NCBI GenBank assembly: GCA_902523635.1 | Contig: CABZAE010000001.1 | Coordinates: 227,501 to 264,959 of the forward strand | Direction of reading: 5' to 3' | Length of the DNA stretch: 37,459 nucleotides | Source: an uncultured Bacteroidota bacterium | GTDB taxonomy: Bacteria; Bacteroidota; Bacteroidia; Flavobacteriales; Flavobacteriaceae | Shown: piece after piece, positions 1 through 9,687 of the stretch | How positions within the stretch are numbered: the stretch's first letter is position 1 | Layout: every line of letters starts with the position of its first letter | Made by a program: the position numbers and the translations under genes | Notes under the pieces: model-generated | Databases searched by the model: none | What the model saw: the letters and a program-made list of their open reading frames with translations, nothing else | Told to the model about the DNA's origin: nothing

Positions 1-646
1 ACAAACAAATATTGCACCGATAAATGAGGTACTGGCTGCAGGAATTATTCAACTGAGTGGCTGGAAATTTGATTGTGATTTTCTTGATCCAATGTGTGGA
101 AGTGGAACCTTTTTAATAGAAGCCGCAATGATAGCAAAAAATTATCCACCTAATCTTCAAAGGAATCACTTCTTATTTAAAAACTGGCAAGATTTTGATC
201 CCAAATTATTTGAAATAATAAAAAAATCTATTTCAAGTAAAATAAGTTCCTTAGATGTTAAAATTTATGGTTATGATAACTCGTTGGCATCTGTAGAAAA
301 ATCCATTATAAATATCAAAAAGGCTGGACTAGAGAATAAAATAATTGTAAAAAAAAATGATTTTTTTGTAACAAATAAGGAATATGACAACAAATTACAA
401 ATTATTTTTAATCCACCTTATGGTGAAAGAATTCCAATCGGTGTCAATTCTTTTTACAAAAGAATTGGAGATATATTAAAACAAAATTATACAAACTCTG
501 TTGCATGCATTATTACCTCAAACTTGGAGGCATTAAAGCATGTTGGTTTAAGACATAAAAGAAGAATCAAGCTTTTTAATGGAAAGTTGGAAAGTAGAAT
601 GGTTTCTTATGAAATTTATGAAGGATCAAAAAAAAATAAATATTAG
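1..646 (+). CDS. THUMP/RlmL-type class I SAM-dependent RNA methyltransferase, 3' part
   Basis: The 5' end lies outside the window; the open frame is already running at base 2 and encodes APINEVLAAGIIQLSGW just before the SAM-binding motif DPMCGSGT. The catalytic motif NPPYGER follows at about base 410-430. These two motifs, with that spacing and the INE/LAAG stretch, are those of the RlmL/YcbY-N-terminal family that makes N2-methylguanosine in 23S rRNA. The N-terminal THUMP domain is expected upstream and is not visible. An internal ATG at 92 falls inside the SAM-binding motif, so it cannot be the start. The gene converges on the DUF6048-like gene and their stop codons share bases 643-646. 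The exact modified nucleotide is inferred from the family, not seen. Confidence 0.9.
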   Translation, partial: QTNIAPINEVLAAGIIQLSGWKFDCDFLDPMCGSGTFLIEAAMIAKNYPPNLQRNHFLFKNWQDFDPKLFEIIKKSISSKISSLDVKIYGYDNSLASVEKSIINIKKAGLENKIIVKKNDFFVTNKEYDNKLQIIFNPPYGERIPIGVNSFYKRIGDILKQNYTNSVACIITSNLEALKHVGLRHKRRIKLFNGKLESRMVSYEIYEGSKKNKY

Positions 647-1350
647 ATTTTTTTCTTTTTGTAGATTGGGAACCGAAATTGCAAAGAATAAGTTATACCA
701 ACACCAATATTATTGTTTTCCAATACTTTGTTGAATCCTGGTATGTAGAGGTTACTAAAATTAGGTGGCTCATTTTGGTCTAAAAGTCTTTTTAGTCTTA
801 AGCTAATTCCCATGTAAGTGTTGTTTATAACCTCAGCTTTAAATCCAAAAATTAACTCAAACCATGTGCTATTAAGATTCTGAAATTCTTCGTAATTAAC
901 GATTTCGTTCTGATTCCAGTACTGATTCGTATTATAAACTTTGAATGAATTTAATTTATGATCAAAATTTGAGGTTCCGAGTCTTAAACCCACATAAATT
1001 TCGTTTTCCAAATCTTCTAAATTTTTATATACGTTGTAGTTAGCACCAATTTTAATAAAAGATCCTTTTGTTTTAAAATTTAATACCTCATTTTCAATTA
1101 ACTTATCCTCAGTTCCTAATTCAAAAGCAACAAATAATTTATCCATCAACCTGTAATCTCCCATTAGAACAAGCCCTTTATAATCCGGTTCTGTTAACAT
1201 TCTAATCTGTTTTGATAAATCCATTCCGATTTTTAAACCGTAAATAGACTTTGTTATTGTAGAATCATTTTCTTGTTGAGAAAAAAGAGGAAAAACAATT
1301 ATTGCGGTAAAAAAGCTAATGATATATTTTAATATGAATACTTTTTTCAT
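643..1350 (-). CDS. DUF6048-like outer-membrane/envelope protein
   Basis: A 235-residue protein with an N-terminal signal peptide (Lys-Lys, hydrophobic core, ending near LFSQ at about residue 25). The remainder has alternating hydrophobic/aromatic residues in short beta-like stretches separated by turns and ends in an aromatic-containing strand (YSLQFRFPIY), which fits a small outer-membrane beta-barrel. Order and size match the DUF6048 proteins found downstream of rlmD in Flavobacteriia. The start overlaps the 3' end of the upstream lipoprotein gene by 35 bases, so the genes are probably translationally coupled. No enzymatic motif is visible. The molecular role is unknown; assignment to DUF6048 is from memory of the neighbourhood and general sequence character. 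Confidence 0.75.
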   Translation of the reverse strand: MKKVFILKYIISFFTAIIVFPLFSQQENDSTITKSIYGLKIGMDLSKQIRMLTEPDYKGLVLMGDYRLMDKLFVAFELGTEDKLIENEVLNFKTKGSFIKIGANYNVYKNLEDLENEIYVGLRLGTSNFDHKLNSFKVYNTNQYWNQNEIVNYEEFQNLNSTWFELIFGFKAEVINNTYMGISLRLKRLLDQNEPPNFSNLYIPGFNKVLENNNIGVGITYSLQFRFPIYKKKKI

Positions 1351-1801
1351 CTTTAATTTTTGAAGAACTGATTTGTGAATTTAAAATCCAATTCTCATTA
1401 TCATTTTCTATTACCACATTGTTAATTTCATAATTATTAATATACCCACAAGCTCTGCTCAAGTAAATAAAATTAGAATCATGATTAATAAAAATCTTAT
1501 CATTATTTCCAGATCCTGGTTTATCTTGAATAAAGTCTTTAGTTAGATTGAAAGAAGTCAAGTGCTCTTTGTTTTTTAGTGGAATTCCAATTGAATCAAT
1601 TGTTTCGTGGATATAAACTTGATCATTTCCGATTCCTTGAATTTTAAGATTTTCAACCTCCTTGAGTTTATTCGTGTTGATTTCATAGAATCCAATTATC
1701 AGTCTTGGTGTATCTTCAATCGAGGAAAGGCATATGTCGTCTGGCTCACATGCAAAAATTAAGACGATAGTGGTAAGAAATATTTTTTTTAATTTGTGCA
1801 A
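1316..1801 (-). CDS. DUF6452-like small lipoprotein, TTG start
   Basis: A 161-residue protein with a lipoprotein-type signal: Lys-rich start, hydrophobic stretch and Cys at residue 18 (LIFACEPDDIC). Cys24 follows closely, and a Cys later in the chain (SRACGY) could pair with it. There is no ATG before the lipobox; the only sensible start is TTG at 1801, which overlaps the end of rlmD by 13 bases. An in-frame TAA lies just upstream, which limits any longer start. In Flavobacteriia this position, between rlmD and DUF6048, is occupied by DUF6452, and the IGFY and EDTPRL patterns near the N-terminus agree. Function is unknown; it is probably an envelope protein acting with the DUF6048 partner. 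Confidence 0.75.
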   Translation of the reverse strand: MHKLKKIFLTTIVLIFACEPDDICLSSIEDTPRLIIGFYEINTNKLKEVENLKIQGIGNDQVYIHETIDSIGIPLKNKEHLTSFNLTKDFIQDKPGSGNNDKIFINHDSNFIYLSRACGYINNYEINNVVIENDNENWILNSQISSSKIKDEKSIHIKIYH

Positions 1802-3204
1802 GAAAATTTATTTTTCAATTTCAAAAGTACGACATTTTCCACATGATCTGTGTGAGGAAACATATCAACTGGTTGAATTTTACTGATTTTAAAATGATTT
1901 AGAAGTAGATCCAAATCTCTTATTTGTGTAGCAGGATTGCAACTTACATAAATGATTTTTTTAGGTAAGATTTTTAAAATTTGCTTGATAACATCTTTAT
2001 GCATCCCATCACGCGGAGGATCAGTTATTAACAGGTCAGGCCTTCCATACTTGGAAAATAGTCCACCATTTAATACTTTTCTCATATCTCCCACAACAAA
2101 CTCTACATTATTAATCTTGTTGGCAGAAACACTTTTTCTGGCAGAACAAATTGCATCTTCGACACTTTCGATTCCAATAATTTTTTTTGAATTATCAGCA
2201 AGAAACTGTGAAATTGTGCCAAGTCCACAGTACAAATCATATACCAATTCATTACCAGATAGTTTTGCAAATTTTCTTACTACTTTGTATAGATTTAAAG
2301 TTTGATTGGTATTGGTTTGAAAAAAAGACTTTGGATTGATTTTAAATCTTAAATTATTTATTTTTTCATCTATACTTTTTTCTCCACTATAATTTATAAT
2401 CTTTTGATCATAAATTGAATCATTTACTTTTTTATTGATTATATAGTTTAAAGATTTAATTTCTTTAAATGAATTTTTCAAAAAATTCAATATTAAATCA
2501 ATAATCCTCTTATTATTTTCTAGGAACTGAACAATAACCATAAATTCACCTGCATTGTTGTTCCTAATCATTATGGTTCTTAAAATTCCAGTATGGAGTT
2601 TTGGATTATAAAAAGATATATTGTTATTAATCGCAAACGTTTTCACAGAATTTCTTATTCTATTTGATGGATCAGACTGTAGAAAACATTTGTCTATATC
2701 GACCACTTTATTCCACATTCCAGTTGGATGAAAACCTAACCCTCTTTTTTCCTTAATTTCAACAGTGCTATTTATTTCATTGTCTGTCAACCACCTGTTG
2801 TCTGTAAACGAAAACTCTAGCTTATTTCTGTAATAGAATTGATTTTCAACTTTGATGATTTTATCAAATTTTTTATCGACTTCAAAAGTTTTGAATAGAT
2901 GCCTTAATTTATTTTCTTTAAACTTAACTTGAGCATCATAATTGATGTTTTGCCATTTACAGCCTCCACAGATACCAAAATGTGAGCATTTCGGTTGAAT
3001 TCTTTCCTTAGATAATTCATGATAATTTTTGATGTTTCCTAAAAAATAATTCTTTCTTTTTTTATAAGTTACAACATCAACAACATCCCCTGGAACCCCA
3101 TTTTTAACAATCAAAACTTGACCATCAACGGTTTTACATATCGAATTTCCTTTAGAACCTAAATCTGATACTTTTACTTTTTCAAAAAATTTTTTTTTCC
3201 TCAT
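1789..3204 (-). CDS. rlmD: 23S rRNA (uracil-5-)-methyltransferase RlmD
   Basis: TrmA/RumA-family enzyme of 471 residues that methylates U1939 (E. coli numbering) of 23S rRNA using SAM. An N-terminal TRAM-like domain occupies about residues 5-65. It is followed by the [4Fe-4S] cysteines C-x5-C-x2-C (Cys73, 79, 82), with a fourth Cys near residue 172 in DKCFLQSD. The SAM site has VYDLYCGLGTISQFLA, then DPPRDGM. The catalytic cysteine lies in YVSCNP near residue 423, and the C-terminus has the family ending FPHTDHVENVVLL. I chose the ATG at 3204; a TTG one codon upstream is also open. It is the first gene of a three-gene overlapping operon and is divergent from the sortilin-like gene across about 73 bases. 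Confidence 0.96.
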   Translation of the reverse strand: MRKKKFFEKVKVSDLGSKGNSICKTVDGQVLIVKNGVPGDVVDVVTYKKRKNYFLGNIKNYHELSKERIQPKCSHFGICGGCKWQNINYDAQVKFKENKLRHLFKTFEVDKKFDKIIKVENQFYYRNKLEFSFTDNRWLTDNEINSTVEIKEKRGLGFHPTGMWNKVVDIDKCFLQSDPSNRIRNSVKTFAINNNISFYNPKLHTGILRTIMIRNNNAGEFMVIVQFLENNKRIIDLILNFLKNSFKEIKSLNYIINKKVNDSIYDQKIINYSGEKSIDEKINNLRFKINPKSFFQTNTNQTLNLYKVVRKFAKLSGNELVYDLYCGLGTISQFLADNSKKIIGIESVEDAICSARKSVSANKINNVEFVVGDMRKVLNGGLFSKYGRPDLLITDPPRDGMHKDVIKQILKILPKKIIYVSCNPATQIRDLDLLLNHFKISKIQPVDMFPHTDHVENVVLLKLKNKFSCTN

Positions 3205-3277
3205 CAATTTAAAGAATTGTATAGAGATATCGCCATAATTAATTATATTTAATTGAACTAATCTTAACTGTCAAAGT

Positions 3278-6200
3278 ATGAAAATTTTTTTTAAAAATCT
3301 TAGCCTAATTTTTTTTCTTTTTTTATTCACTGTCTCTATTCATTCACAGAAGAAAAATGAATCTATAAAGGATGAATCCTCTTTATATTCTGGCCTTCAG
3401 TTCAGAAGTATAGGTCCTGCTTTTATGTCTGGAAGAATTGCTGATATAGCTATAAATCCATCCAATGAAAATGAGTGGTACGTAGCTGTTGGATCTGGCG
3501 GTGTTTGGAAAACTATTAATGCCGGAACTACTTGGAAACCTATAGCTGATAAAATGCCTTTTTATTCAACTGGATGTATTACTATAGATCCAAACAATAA
3601 CAGCACAATTTGGTTAGGTACCGGAGAAAATGTTGGTGGTAGACATGTTGGTATCGGAAAAGGAGTTTATGTTTCATATAATGGTGGTAACAGTTGGAAA
3701 AATATGGGTTTGAAAAAGTCTGAGCACGTTTCAAAAATTTTCGTAAAAAGTGGTGATTCAAATACAATTTTTGTTGCCTCACAAGGCCCACTTTGGTCAT
3801 CGGGTGGCGATCGAGGGTTATATAAATCTACAAACGGTGGTAAAGACTGGAAACTGGTTTTATCGGGGAATAAATGGACTGGAGTTACCGATCTTGTAGT
3901 TGATCCCCGCAACGAGGATATTATGTATGCTGCAACATGGCAAAGACATAGAAATGTTGCTGCTTACATGGGAGGCGGACCTGGAACTAAAATTTATAAG
4001 AGTACTGATGGTGGCGAGAACTGGAAACATTTGAAGGTAGGTCTACCATCTGGGAAAATGGGGAAGATAGGATTAGCGATATCACCTATTGATCCTGATA
4101 TTTTATATGCCGCCATTGAATTAGAAAGAAGAAAGGGTGCTGTATACAGATCATCAAACGGTGGAGAAAGTTGGATAAAAATGTCCAATACAGTGTCTGG
4201 TGCAACAGGTCCCCATTATTACCAAGAATTGGTTGCATCTCCACACAAATTGGATAAAATTTATTTAATGGATGTGAGGGTACAGGTTTCAGAAGATGGA
4301 GGAAAAACCTTCTATCGAATGAGTGAATCAAATAAGCATTCAGATAATCACTCAATGACATTTAAGAAAAATGACCCTAATTACTTACTTGTAGGAACAG
4401 ATGGAGGAATTTATGAATCTTTTGACGACTCCAAAACATGGAAGTTTGTAAATAATCTTCCTCTCACCCAATATTATAAACTTGCTGTAGACGATGCTTA
4501 TCCATTTTACAATATTTACGGCGGAACACAAGATAACAGCACTCAAGGAGGACCAAGTCGAACACTTAAATCTGAGGGTATTCAAAATAGCGACTGGTAT
4601 ATTATACTAGGAGGAGATGGCCATCAACCTGCTACAGAACCTGGAAACCCTGATATTGTTTACGCTCAATCTCAGCAAGGAAATTTACATAGAATTGATA
4701 GAACAACGGGTGAAACTGTTTATATCAAACCTTATTCTGATATTGATGAAGAATATGAAAGATTTAATTGGGATTCACCTATTTTGGTGAGTTCCCATGA
4801 TCCAAAACGTTTGTATTTTGGTTCACAGCGTGTTTGGAGGTCAGATGACAGAGGTGATAGTTGGAAGCCATTGTCAAGTGATTTAACCTTAAATCAAGAA
4901 AGACTAGCTCTACCTATAATGGGTAAATTACAGAGTTGGGATTCTTCATGGGATTTGTACGCAATGTCAACTTATAATACCATTACATCGCTTTCTGAAT
5001 CTCCTCTTAATGAAAATCATTTGTATGTTGGTACAGATGATGGATTAATTCATTACACAAAGGATGGTGGAGTAAATTGGGTTTCACAAACTGCAGATAA
5101 ACTCCCAAATCTACCTAAGACATCCTTTGTTAACGATATTAAGGCAGATTTGCACGATTTAAATAAGGCATACGTGGCACTTGATAATCACAAGTTTGGT
5201 GATTATAGACCTTATTTATATAAAACTGAAAATGGAGGAAAATCTTGGAAATCAATAACAAATGGTTTGCCAGCTGAGACCATTGTATGGAGAATTGTTC
5301 AAGATCATGTAGATCCTAATCTATTATTTTTGGCAACTGAGTATGGTTTATATTTTTCCAACAACCAGGGTGAAAATTGGATTAAATTTTCCTATGGATT
5401 ACCAACAATATCAATTAGAGATTTAGCTATTCAAAAAAGAGAAAATGATTTGGTATTAGCAACTTTCGGAAGGAGCTTTTATGTGTTGGACGACTATTCT
5501 CCTCTAAGAAAATTAAACTCAGGTAGCAGTAAGGATTATATACTTTTTGATATAAAAGAAGCTCTACAATATGCTCCAATCAGATCAAGTTCAGGAAGTA
5601 AAGGAACATCGTTTTTTAAATCGAAAAATCCACCATATGGTGCCATTTTCACTTATAATCTTCCAAAAGCATATGAAACACTTAAACAAATTAGGAAGAG
5701 AAATGAAGCAAAGCTGGATAAAGAAAATAAAGATGTCCCGTTTCCAGGTTGGGAAAAATTAGATGCTGAGTTAAACGAAAATCCAGCTAAAATTGTAATT
5801 GAGATTAGAGACAAAAATGGTGAATTTGTTGACAGGGTTCCTGGAACCAATAAAAAAGGTGTAAATAGAATTGCATGGTCATTAACTAAGCCGATTGTTT
5901 CTACAATCAGTTCTGATAATTCCAATCGTGGTTATCGACTGTCAGTCCAAGTCGATCCGGGGGCTTACAGTGCAACTCTTATGGAATACAAAGATGGTAA
6001 GTATACTGCACTTGCTGGATCTAAGAATTTCAGTATTAAGAGAATAAGGGAGAATGTACTAAAGAATCCTGAAGCAAACCAAAAAGAAAGATTGATTAAA
6101 GATTTTATGAATTTCGATGTTGAGTATAATAACCACAATCAAAAATTTAATAAAGCCAAAAATAAATTATCAAAATTTAATGATGCATTAAGGTATTTAG

Positions 6201-6520
6201 ATAAACCTAGCTCTCAAATTAGTGATAATATTAGGGTTTTAAATGATCAAATGAATAAATTAGACGGTAAACTCAATGGAAGTAAATCTAAAGCAGAACC
6301 TGGTGAGAAAGATGACCCAACAGTCTATGATCGAATCTCAATTGCTATGAGAGGCTTCTTTGGAAATACTTATGGTCCAACAAAAAGCCAATTGAAAAGT
6401 TTTGAAATTGCTAAAAAACAATGGACCGAAATAAAACCAAGTATTGAAAAGTTTGTAAAAGATGTAAATGAAACTGGAATTTTGATTGAAGAATCTGGAT
6501 CACCTAAAATTATGGATTGA
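3278..6520 (+). CDS. Secreted sortilin/BNR beta-propeller protein (VPS10-like)
   Basis: A 1080-residue protein with a signal peptide (residues 1 to about 23, ending HSQ). Residues 35-750 carry about eleven Asp-box/BNR repeats of the type S-x-D/N-x-G-x-x-W, for example STDGGENWKHL and TKDGGVNWVSQ, spread over what should be a large ten-bladed VPS10/sortilin-type propeller. Residues about 780-910 look like a beta-sandwich with REIRDKNG-type strands. Residues 930-1050 are charged and probably helical. Proteins of this kind are widespread in Bacteroidota and are annotated as glycosyl hydrolases or VPS10 proteins, but no glycosidase catalytic set can be identified, so enzymatic activity should not be assumed. 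It is monocistronic on the plus strand and its stop overlaps the convergent DUF3810 gene by 11 bases. No C-terminal secretion domain is apparent. Confidence 0.88.
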   Translation: MKIFFKNLSLIFFLFLFTVSIHSQKKNESIKDESSLYSGLQFRSIGPAFMSGRIADIAINPSNENEWYVAVGSGGVWKTINAGTTWKPIADKMPFYSTGCITIDPNNNSTIWLGTGENVGGRHVGIGKGVYVSYNGGNSWKNMGLKKSEHVSKIFVKSGDSNTIFVASQGPLWSSGGDRGLYKSTNGGKDWKLVLSGNKWTGVTDLVVDPRNEDIMYAATWQRHRNVAAYMGGGPGTKIYKSTDGGENWKHLKVGLPSGKMGKIGLAISPIDPDILYAAIELERRKGAVYRSSNGGESWIKMSNTVSGATGPHYYQELVASPHKLDKIYLMDVRVQVSEDGGKTFYRMSESNKHSDNHSMTFKKNDPNYLLVGTDGGIYESFDDSKTWKFVNNLPLTQYYKLAVDDAYPFYNIYGGTQDNSTQGGPSRTLKSEGIQNSDWYIILGGDGHQPATEPGNPDIVYAQSQQGNLHRIDRTTGETVYIKPYSDIDEEYERFNWDSPILVSSHDPKRLYFGSQRVWRSDDRGDSWKPLSSDLTLNQERLALPIMGKLQSWDSSWDLYAMSTYNTITSLSESPLNENHLYVGTDDGLIHYTKDGGVNWVSQTADKLPNLPKTSFVNDIKADLHDLNKAYVALDNHKFGDYRPYLYKTENGGKSWKSITNGLPAETIVWRIVQDHVDPNLLFLATEYGLYFSNNQGENWIKFSYGLPTISIRDLAIQKRENDLVLATFGRSFYVLDDYSPLRKLNSGSSKDYILFDIKEALQYAPIRSSSGSKGTSFFKSKNPPYGAIFTYNLPKAYETLKQIRKRNEAKLDKENKDVPFPGWEKLDAELNENPAKIVIEIRDKNGEFVDRVPGTNKKGVNRIAWSLTKPIVSTISSDNSNRGYRLSVQVDPGAYSATLMEYKDGKYTALAGSKNFSIKRIRENVLKNPEANQKERLIKDFMNFDVEYNNHNQKFNKAKNKLSKFNDALRYLDKPSSQISDNIRVLNDQMNKLDGKLNGSKSKAEPGEKDDPTVYDRISIAMRGFFGNTYGPTKSQLKSFEIAKKQWTEIKPSIEKFVKDVNETGILIEESGSPKIMD

Positions 6521-7568
6521 TACCATAGTTTACTATCAGATTTACAACAGAATTATACGACTTTATACCTTTTGGTTGATTGTTGATTTTTAAAAAGTTG
6601 TCATAAAACTTTTTAAAAATTGGTTCTAGTGGATTTTTATACTCATTAATCTCCGCAGCGGCTTCTGCTATGTTTTTTTTTACCCCTAGGTTTAATTCCT
6701 TTACCATTTCTTCATACGATTCACTATTGGTAATAAAAATTTCGTTCAATAAATAACGTACTGCTTGGACGTGTCCACAATACGAAATAAAAGCATTTTC
6801 TGATTTCATACAGGACAAAATTCCAATGAAATTTGCTTCATCCTCCGCAGCATATCCTAACTGATGTGAAATTTCGTGTGTTATGGTTGTTGGGAGAAAC
6901 AATCTAGGTGTATTATCATTAATTTGGGCTTCTAAAGTAATAGGGTTTATGTATCCACCAAAACCCATGTAAGAATTAATAGTACTAAATGTTGAAATTT
7001 TGATGTTTTTGGGAATTTTAATATCATTAATAAATTCAACCTTTTTTAATGACTGAATTGATTCATCAATAATAAATTTTTTATCAAAAATTAAATCTAT
7101 TGCAACAGTATCATTATTAGAAAGTTTTTTATGAATTTGGTTTGTCTTATCAATGATTTTTTTTGTCTCTTTTTTAAGAAGCTCTAAAGTGTAGTTACTT
7201 TTTAAAGAAAGCTTTTTATGCAAAGGGGTTCTATGATAATTTATACCCCACTGAATTTGAAAAATTATATAAATTACAAGAGAAAATTTTATGAAAATAA
7301 ATGTATTTTTTCTTCTTGGATGACTTTTTTTTATTTGACTAAATAACAAAAATGGAAGAATTAGATACAATATATCACCAAATGAAAATTCAAAACTTCC
7401 AAACAAAAATTCTGAAAAGGTATTTGCCGGAGTAAAGTAATATTTTTCATAAAAGTTGTCGATAAATACGGGATTCAGCTCAATTACCTTAATGAAAAGA
7501 ACTAAAACAAGTCCAAAAATGAATCCAAATTCTTTTGATATAAATGAAAATATTTTTTTTGGAAACAT
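6510..7568 (-). CDS. DUF3810 membrane protein with HExxH metalloprotease motif
   Basis: A 352-residue protein. Hydrophobic segments near residues 10-30, 63-77 and 92-106 anchor the N-terminus. The C-terminal two thirds are soluble and contain HEISHQLGY (His231, Glu232, His235) followed by AEDEANF, giving the HExxH plus downstream acidic ligand of zinc metallopeptidases. MGFGGYINP before the motif and the motif context match DUF3810, a family common in Bacteroidota with no established substrate. It is the third gene of a tight operon, five bases after the isomerase gene. The protease function is inferred from the motif only. The ATG at 7568 gives a cytoplasmic N-terminus with the catalytic domain probably on the outer face of the inner membrane. 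Confidence 0.88.
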   Translation of the reverse strand: MFPKKIFSFISKEFGFIFGLVLVLFIKVIELNPVFIDNFYEKYYFTPANTFSEFLFGSFEFSFGDILYLILPFLLFSQIKKSHPRRKNTFIFIKFSLVIYIIFQIQWGINYHRTPLHKKLSLKSNYTLELLKKETKKIIDKTNQIHKKLSNNDTVAIDLIFDKKFIIDESIQSLKKVEFINDIKIPKNIKISTFSTINSYMGFGGYINPITLEAQINDNTPRLFLPTTITHEISHQLGYAAEDEANFIGILSCMKSENAFISYCGHVQAVRYLLNEIFITNSESYEEMVKELNLGVKKNIAEAAAEINEYKNPLEPIFKKFYDNFLKINNQPKGIKSYNSVVNLIVNYGINP

Positions 7569-7573
7569 TTAAT

Positions 7574-8659
7574 TTACTTCATCTCTACAATTTCGACCTC
7601 AAATATTAGGTCTGATTTTGGTGGAATTGCATTCCCTCTTCCGGTTTCACCATAGGCGAGGTAATATGGAATAAATAATGTTGCTTTGTCCCCGATATTC
7701 AATAGGCTTAGACCTTCCTTAAATCCAGGAATCATAGGGTCTTCTGGTCCTATTCTACATTCAAGTGGACTGTAGCCTCCAGATTGTTTTCTTCGTACGT
7801 TAACTGCATCATATTTTTCTGCAACTTCAAATATGCTTGTATCCAACAAAGATCCATCAGAAAAATATACTGCATAATGAGCCATTATCACATTATTGGG
7901 GTTGACCTTTTCCCCTCGACCATTGTATGTTTTTAAATATTTTAGGCCTGAGTCAGTTTTTAAAGCATTGTCTGAATTTTTTTTATGCTCTTTTTGCTTT
8001 TCTTTTTTAATAGATGAAATTTGCTGTTTTTTTCTTTCTTCTTCCAGTTCATCTTCTTTGAAATGATTTGAAAAAACTTTTGATGCTTTGAAAGATTTTG
8101 CTTCTCTACCTACTCGAACGATAGAAATATTTCTAATTGTATCATTTTGCTCAATTTTATTTACAATGTCCATTCCTTCAACCACATTACCAAAAACTGA
8201 GTGTACACCATCTAACCAAGGAGTTTCTTTATGTGTAATAAAAAACTGACTACCATTTGTTTTAGGACCGGCATTTGCCATTGATAAAACACCAGGACCA
8301 TCATGTTTCAATTTTTCATTAAATTCATCCTTAAATTTATATCCTGGTCCACCTTGACCAGTCCCTTCAGGATCCCCACCTTGAATCATAAAATCATTAA
8401 TAACTCTATGAAAAATTAAACCATCATAGTATTTCTTTTTCTTGAACTCTTGACTGACATTTTTGTTGTTTCCCTCGCTTAGTGATATAAAATTAGCAAC
8501 AGTTATTGGTGTTTCTTTATATGTCAAATTTAAAAGTATTTCACCTTTGTTTGTTTTCATTTTTGCATAAATCCCCTCTGGAAGATCTGACTGAGAACTT
8601 ACACATGAAATAAAAAAGATAACGGTAAGACCGATAATTACATTTAATTTGTTTTTCAT
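7574..8659 (-). CDS. Lipoprotein peptidyl-prolyl isomerase: cyclophilin plus FKBP domains
   Basis: A 361-residue protein with a lipoprotein signal (ITVIFFISC-type core, Cys19). Residues about 28-190 form a cyclophilin domain with [15 protein letters not shown] and [20 protein letters not shown], the family's peptide-binding and catalytic region. A strongly charged, likely helical linker (about 195-235, rich in Glu/Lys) joins it to an FKBP domain at about 245-361 with [10 protein letters not shown] and the C-terminal FEVEIVEMK strand. Both isomerase folds look complete. The protein should sit in the periplasm or on the outer membrane as a folding factor. The start overlaps the DHH gene by ATGA. 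In many flavobacteria this position, next to a DHH phosphoesterase, holds the gliding lipoprotein GldI (an FKBP), so a relation to GldI is possible but unproven. Confidence 0.93.
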   Translation of the reverse strand: MKNKLNVIIGLTVIFFISCVSSQSDLPEGIYAKMKTNKGEILLNLTYKETPITVANFISLSEGNNKNVSQEFKKKKYYDGLIFHRVINDFMIQGGDPEGTGQGGPGYKFKDEFNEKLKHDGPGVLSMANAGPKTNGSQFFITHKETPWLDGVHSVFGNVVEGMDIVNKIEQNDTIRNISIVRVGREAKSFKASKVFSNHFKEDELEEERKKQQISSIKKEKQKEHKKNSDNALKTDSGLKYLKTYNGRGEKVNPNNVIMAHYAVYFSDGSLLDTSIFEVAEKYDAVNVRRKQSGGYSPLECRIGPEDPMIPGFKEGLSLLNIGDKATLFIPYYLAYGETGRGNAIPPKSDLIFEVEIVEMK

Positions 8660-9675
8660 TTTGATAAATCTGTTTTATAATTAATTAATAATTTATTGAA
8701 TTTATTGATAGTATTTTCAATGGTATCGAAATCCTTTCCACCCGCTGCGTTTACATGACCTCCTCCACTAAAATGTTTACGAGCAAATTTATCACAAGAG
8801 AATTCTCCAATGGAACGGAAAGAGATCTTAATTTTTTTACTCTCATTAGGATCTTCTATGAACATTGCGCTGAAAATAATACCTTTTAATGATAAGCCAT
8901 AATTTACAATACCCTCTGTATCACCCTTCCTGTAATTTAATGATTCTAGGTCATTCTTGTTTAAATGCATGTAAGAAGTTTTTAAATCAGGAATTGTGAT
9001 TAGATTTTCTAAAGCCTTCCCCAAAATTTTAATTTTACTTAAAGGTGAGTTGTCATAAACTGCAATATGAATATTGCTGTTATTAGCTCCATTAGAAATT
9101 AGTTTTGAAACAATATCGTGAGTTCTGCTGGTAACACTTGGAAATTTAAAAGAGCCAGAGTCTGTCATTATTCCGGTATAGATGCAGGTAGAAATTTTTG
9201 TATTTATTTTTTCTTCAAATCCTAAATAACAAAATATGTCATACAGAAGTTCAGAAGTTGATCCTTTTTTGGGATTACTGAAAGTTAAATCTGCATATTT
9301 TTTTGGGTTTTGATGGTGATCTATCAAAACAATTTTTGATTTGGAATTGCTAATCAATTGATGCATATCTCCAGATCTCAGCAAATCATTAAAATCAAGA
9401 GTAAAAATTAGTTCAGCATCATTTATAATTTTGGAACATTTGGTCTCCTCATTTTCATAAAACAATATTTTTTCAAACCCTGGCATCCAATTTAGAAAAT
9501 CTGGAATTGAGTTGGGGCTTACGATCTTGGAAGTGTGTCCATTATCATTTAACAAATGCATTAGTGCCAAAGAGCTGCCAATTGCGTCCCCATCAGGGTT
9601 AATATGAGGAATAATAACAGATTTGCTCATATCCTCAATTAATTTTTTGAGTGAACTGATATCATCAACGTTCAT
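8656..9675 (-). CDS. DHH/DHHA1 phosphoesterase, NrnA-like nano-RNase/pAp phosphatase
   Basis: A 339-residue cytoplasmic protein. The first metal motif is [13 protein letters not shown] (about residue 22), followed by TLDFND, the signature [10 protein letters not shown], and TDSGSFKF. The C-terminal DHHA1 domain carries [11 protein letters not shown]. This is the full motif set of NrnA-type enzymes, which degrade two- to five-nucleotide RNAs and dephosphorylate 3'-phosphoadenosine 5'-phosphate; the family also includes c-di-AMP/pGpG hydrolases, so substrate is inferred. It is the first gene of the operon with the isomerase and DUF3810. A TAnnTTTG-like element (TAAGTTTG) ends only four bases upstream of the ATG. 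Confidence 0.93.
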   Translation of the reverse strand: MNVDDISSLKKLIEDMSKSVIIPHINPDGDAIGSSLALMHLLNDNGHTSKIVSPNSIPDFLNWMPGFEKILFYENEETKCSKIINDAELIFTLDFNDLLRSGDMHQLISNSKSKIVLIDHHQNPKKYADLTFSNPKKGSTSELLYDIFCYLGFEEKINTKISTCIYTGIMTDSGSFKFPSVTSRTHDIVSKLISNGANNSNIHIAVYDNSPLSKIKILGKALENLITIPDLKTSYMHLNKNDLESLNYRKGDTEGIVNYGLSLKGIIFSAMFIEDPNESKKIKISFRSIGEFSCDKFARKHFSGGGHVNAAGGKDFDTIENTINKFNKLLINYKTDLSK

Positions 9676-9679
9676 AGAA

Positions 9680-9687
9680 CAAACTTA
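9680..9687 (-). promoter_or_regulatory. Candidate -7 element (TAAGTTTG) for the DHH operon
   Basis: Read on the minus strand this is TAAGTTTG, a full match to the Bacteroidota -7 consensus TAnnTTTG. It ends four bases before the start codon at 9675, so a transcript from it would be leaderless or nearly so. A good TTTG -33 element at 17-21 bases upstream is not present, which lowers confidence. Confidence 0.3.

Noticed and set aside
1952-2305. 117-codon plus-strand open frame inside rlmD
   Set aside because: Antisense to the catalytic half of RlmD, with no domain and no promoter.
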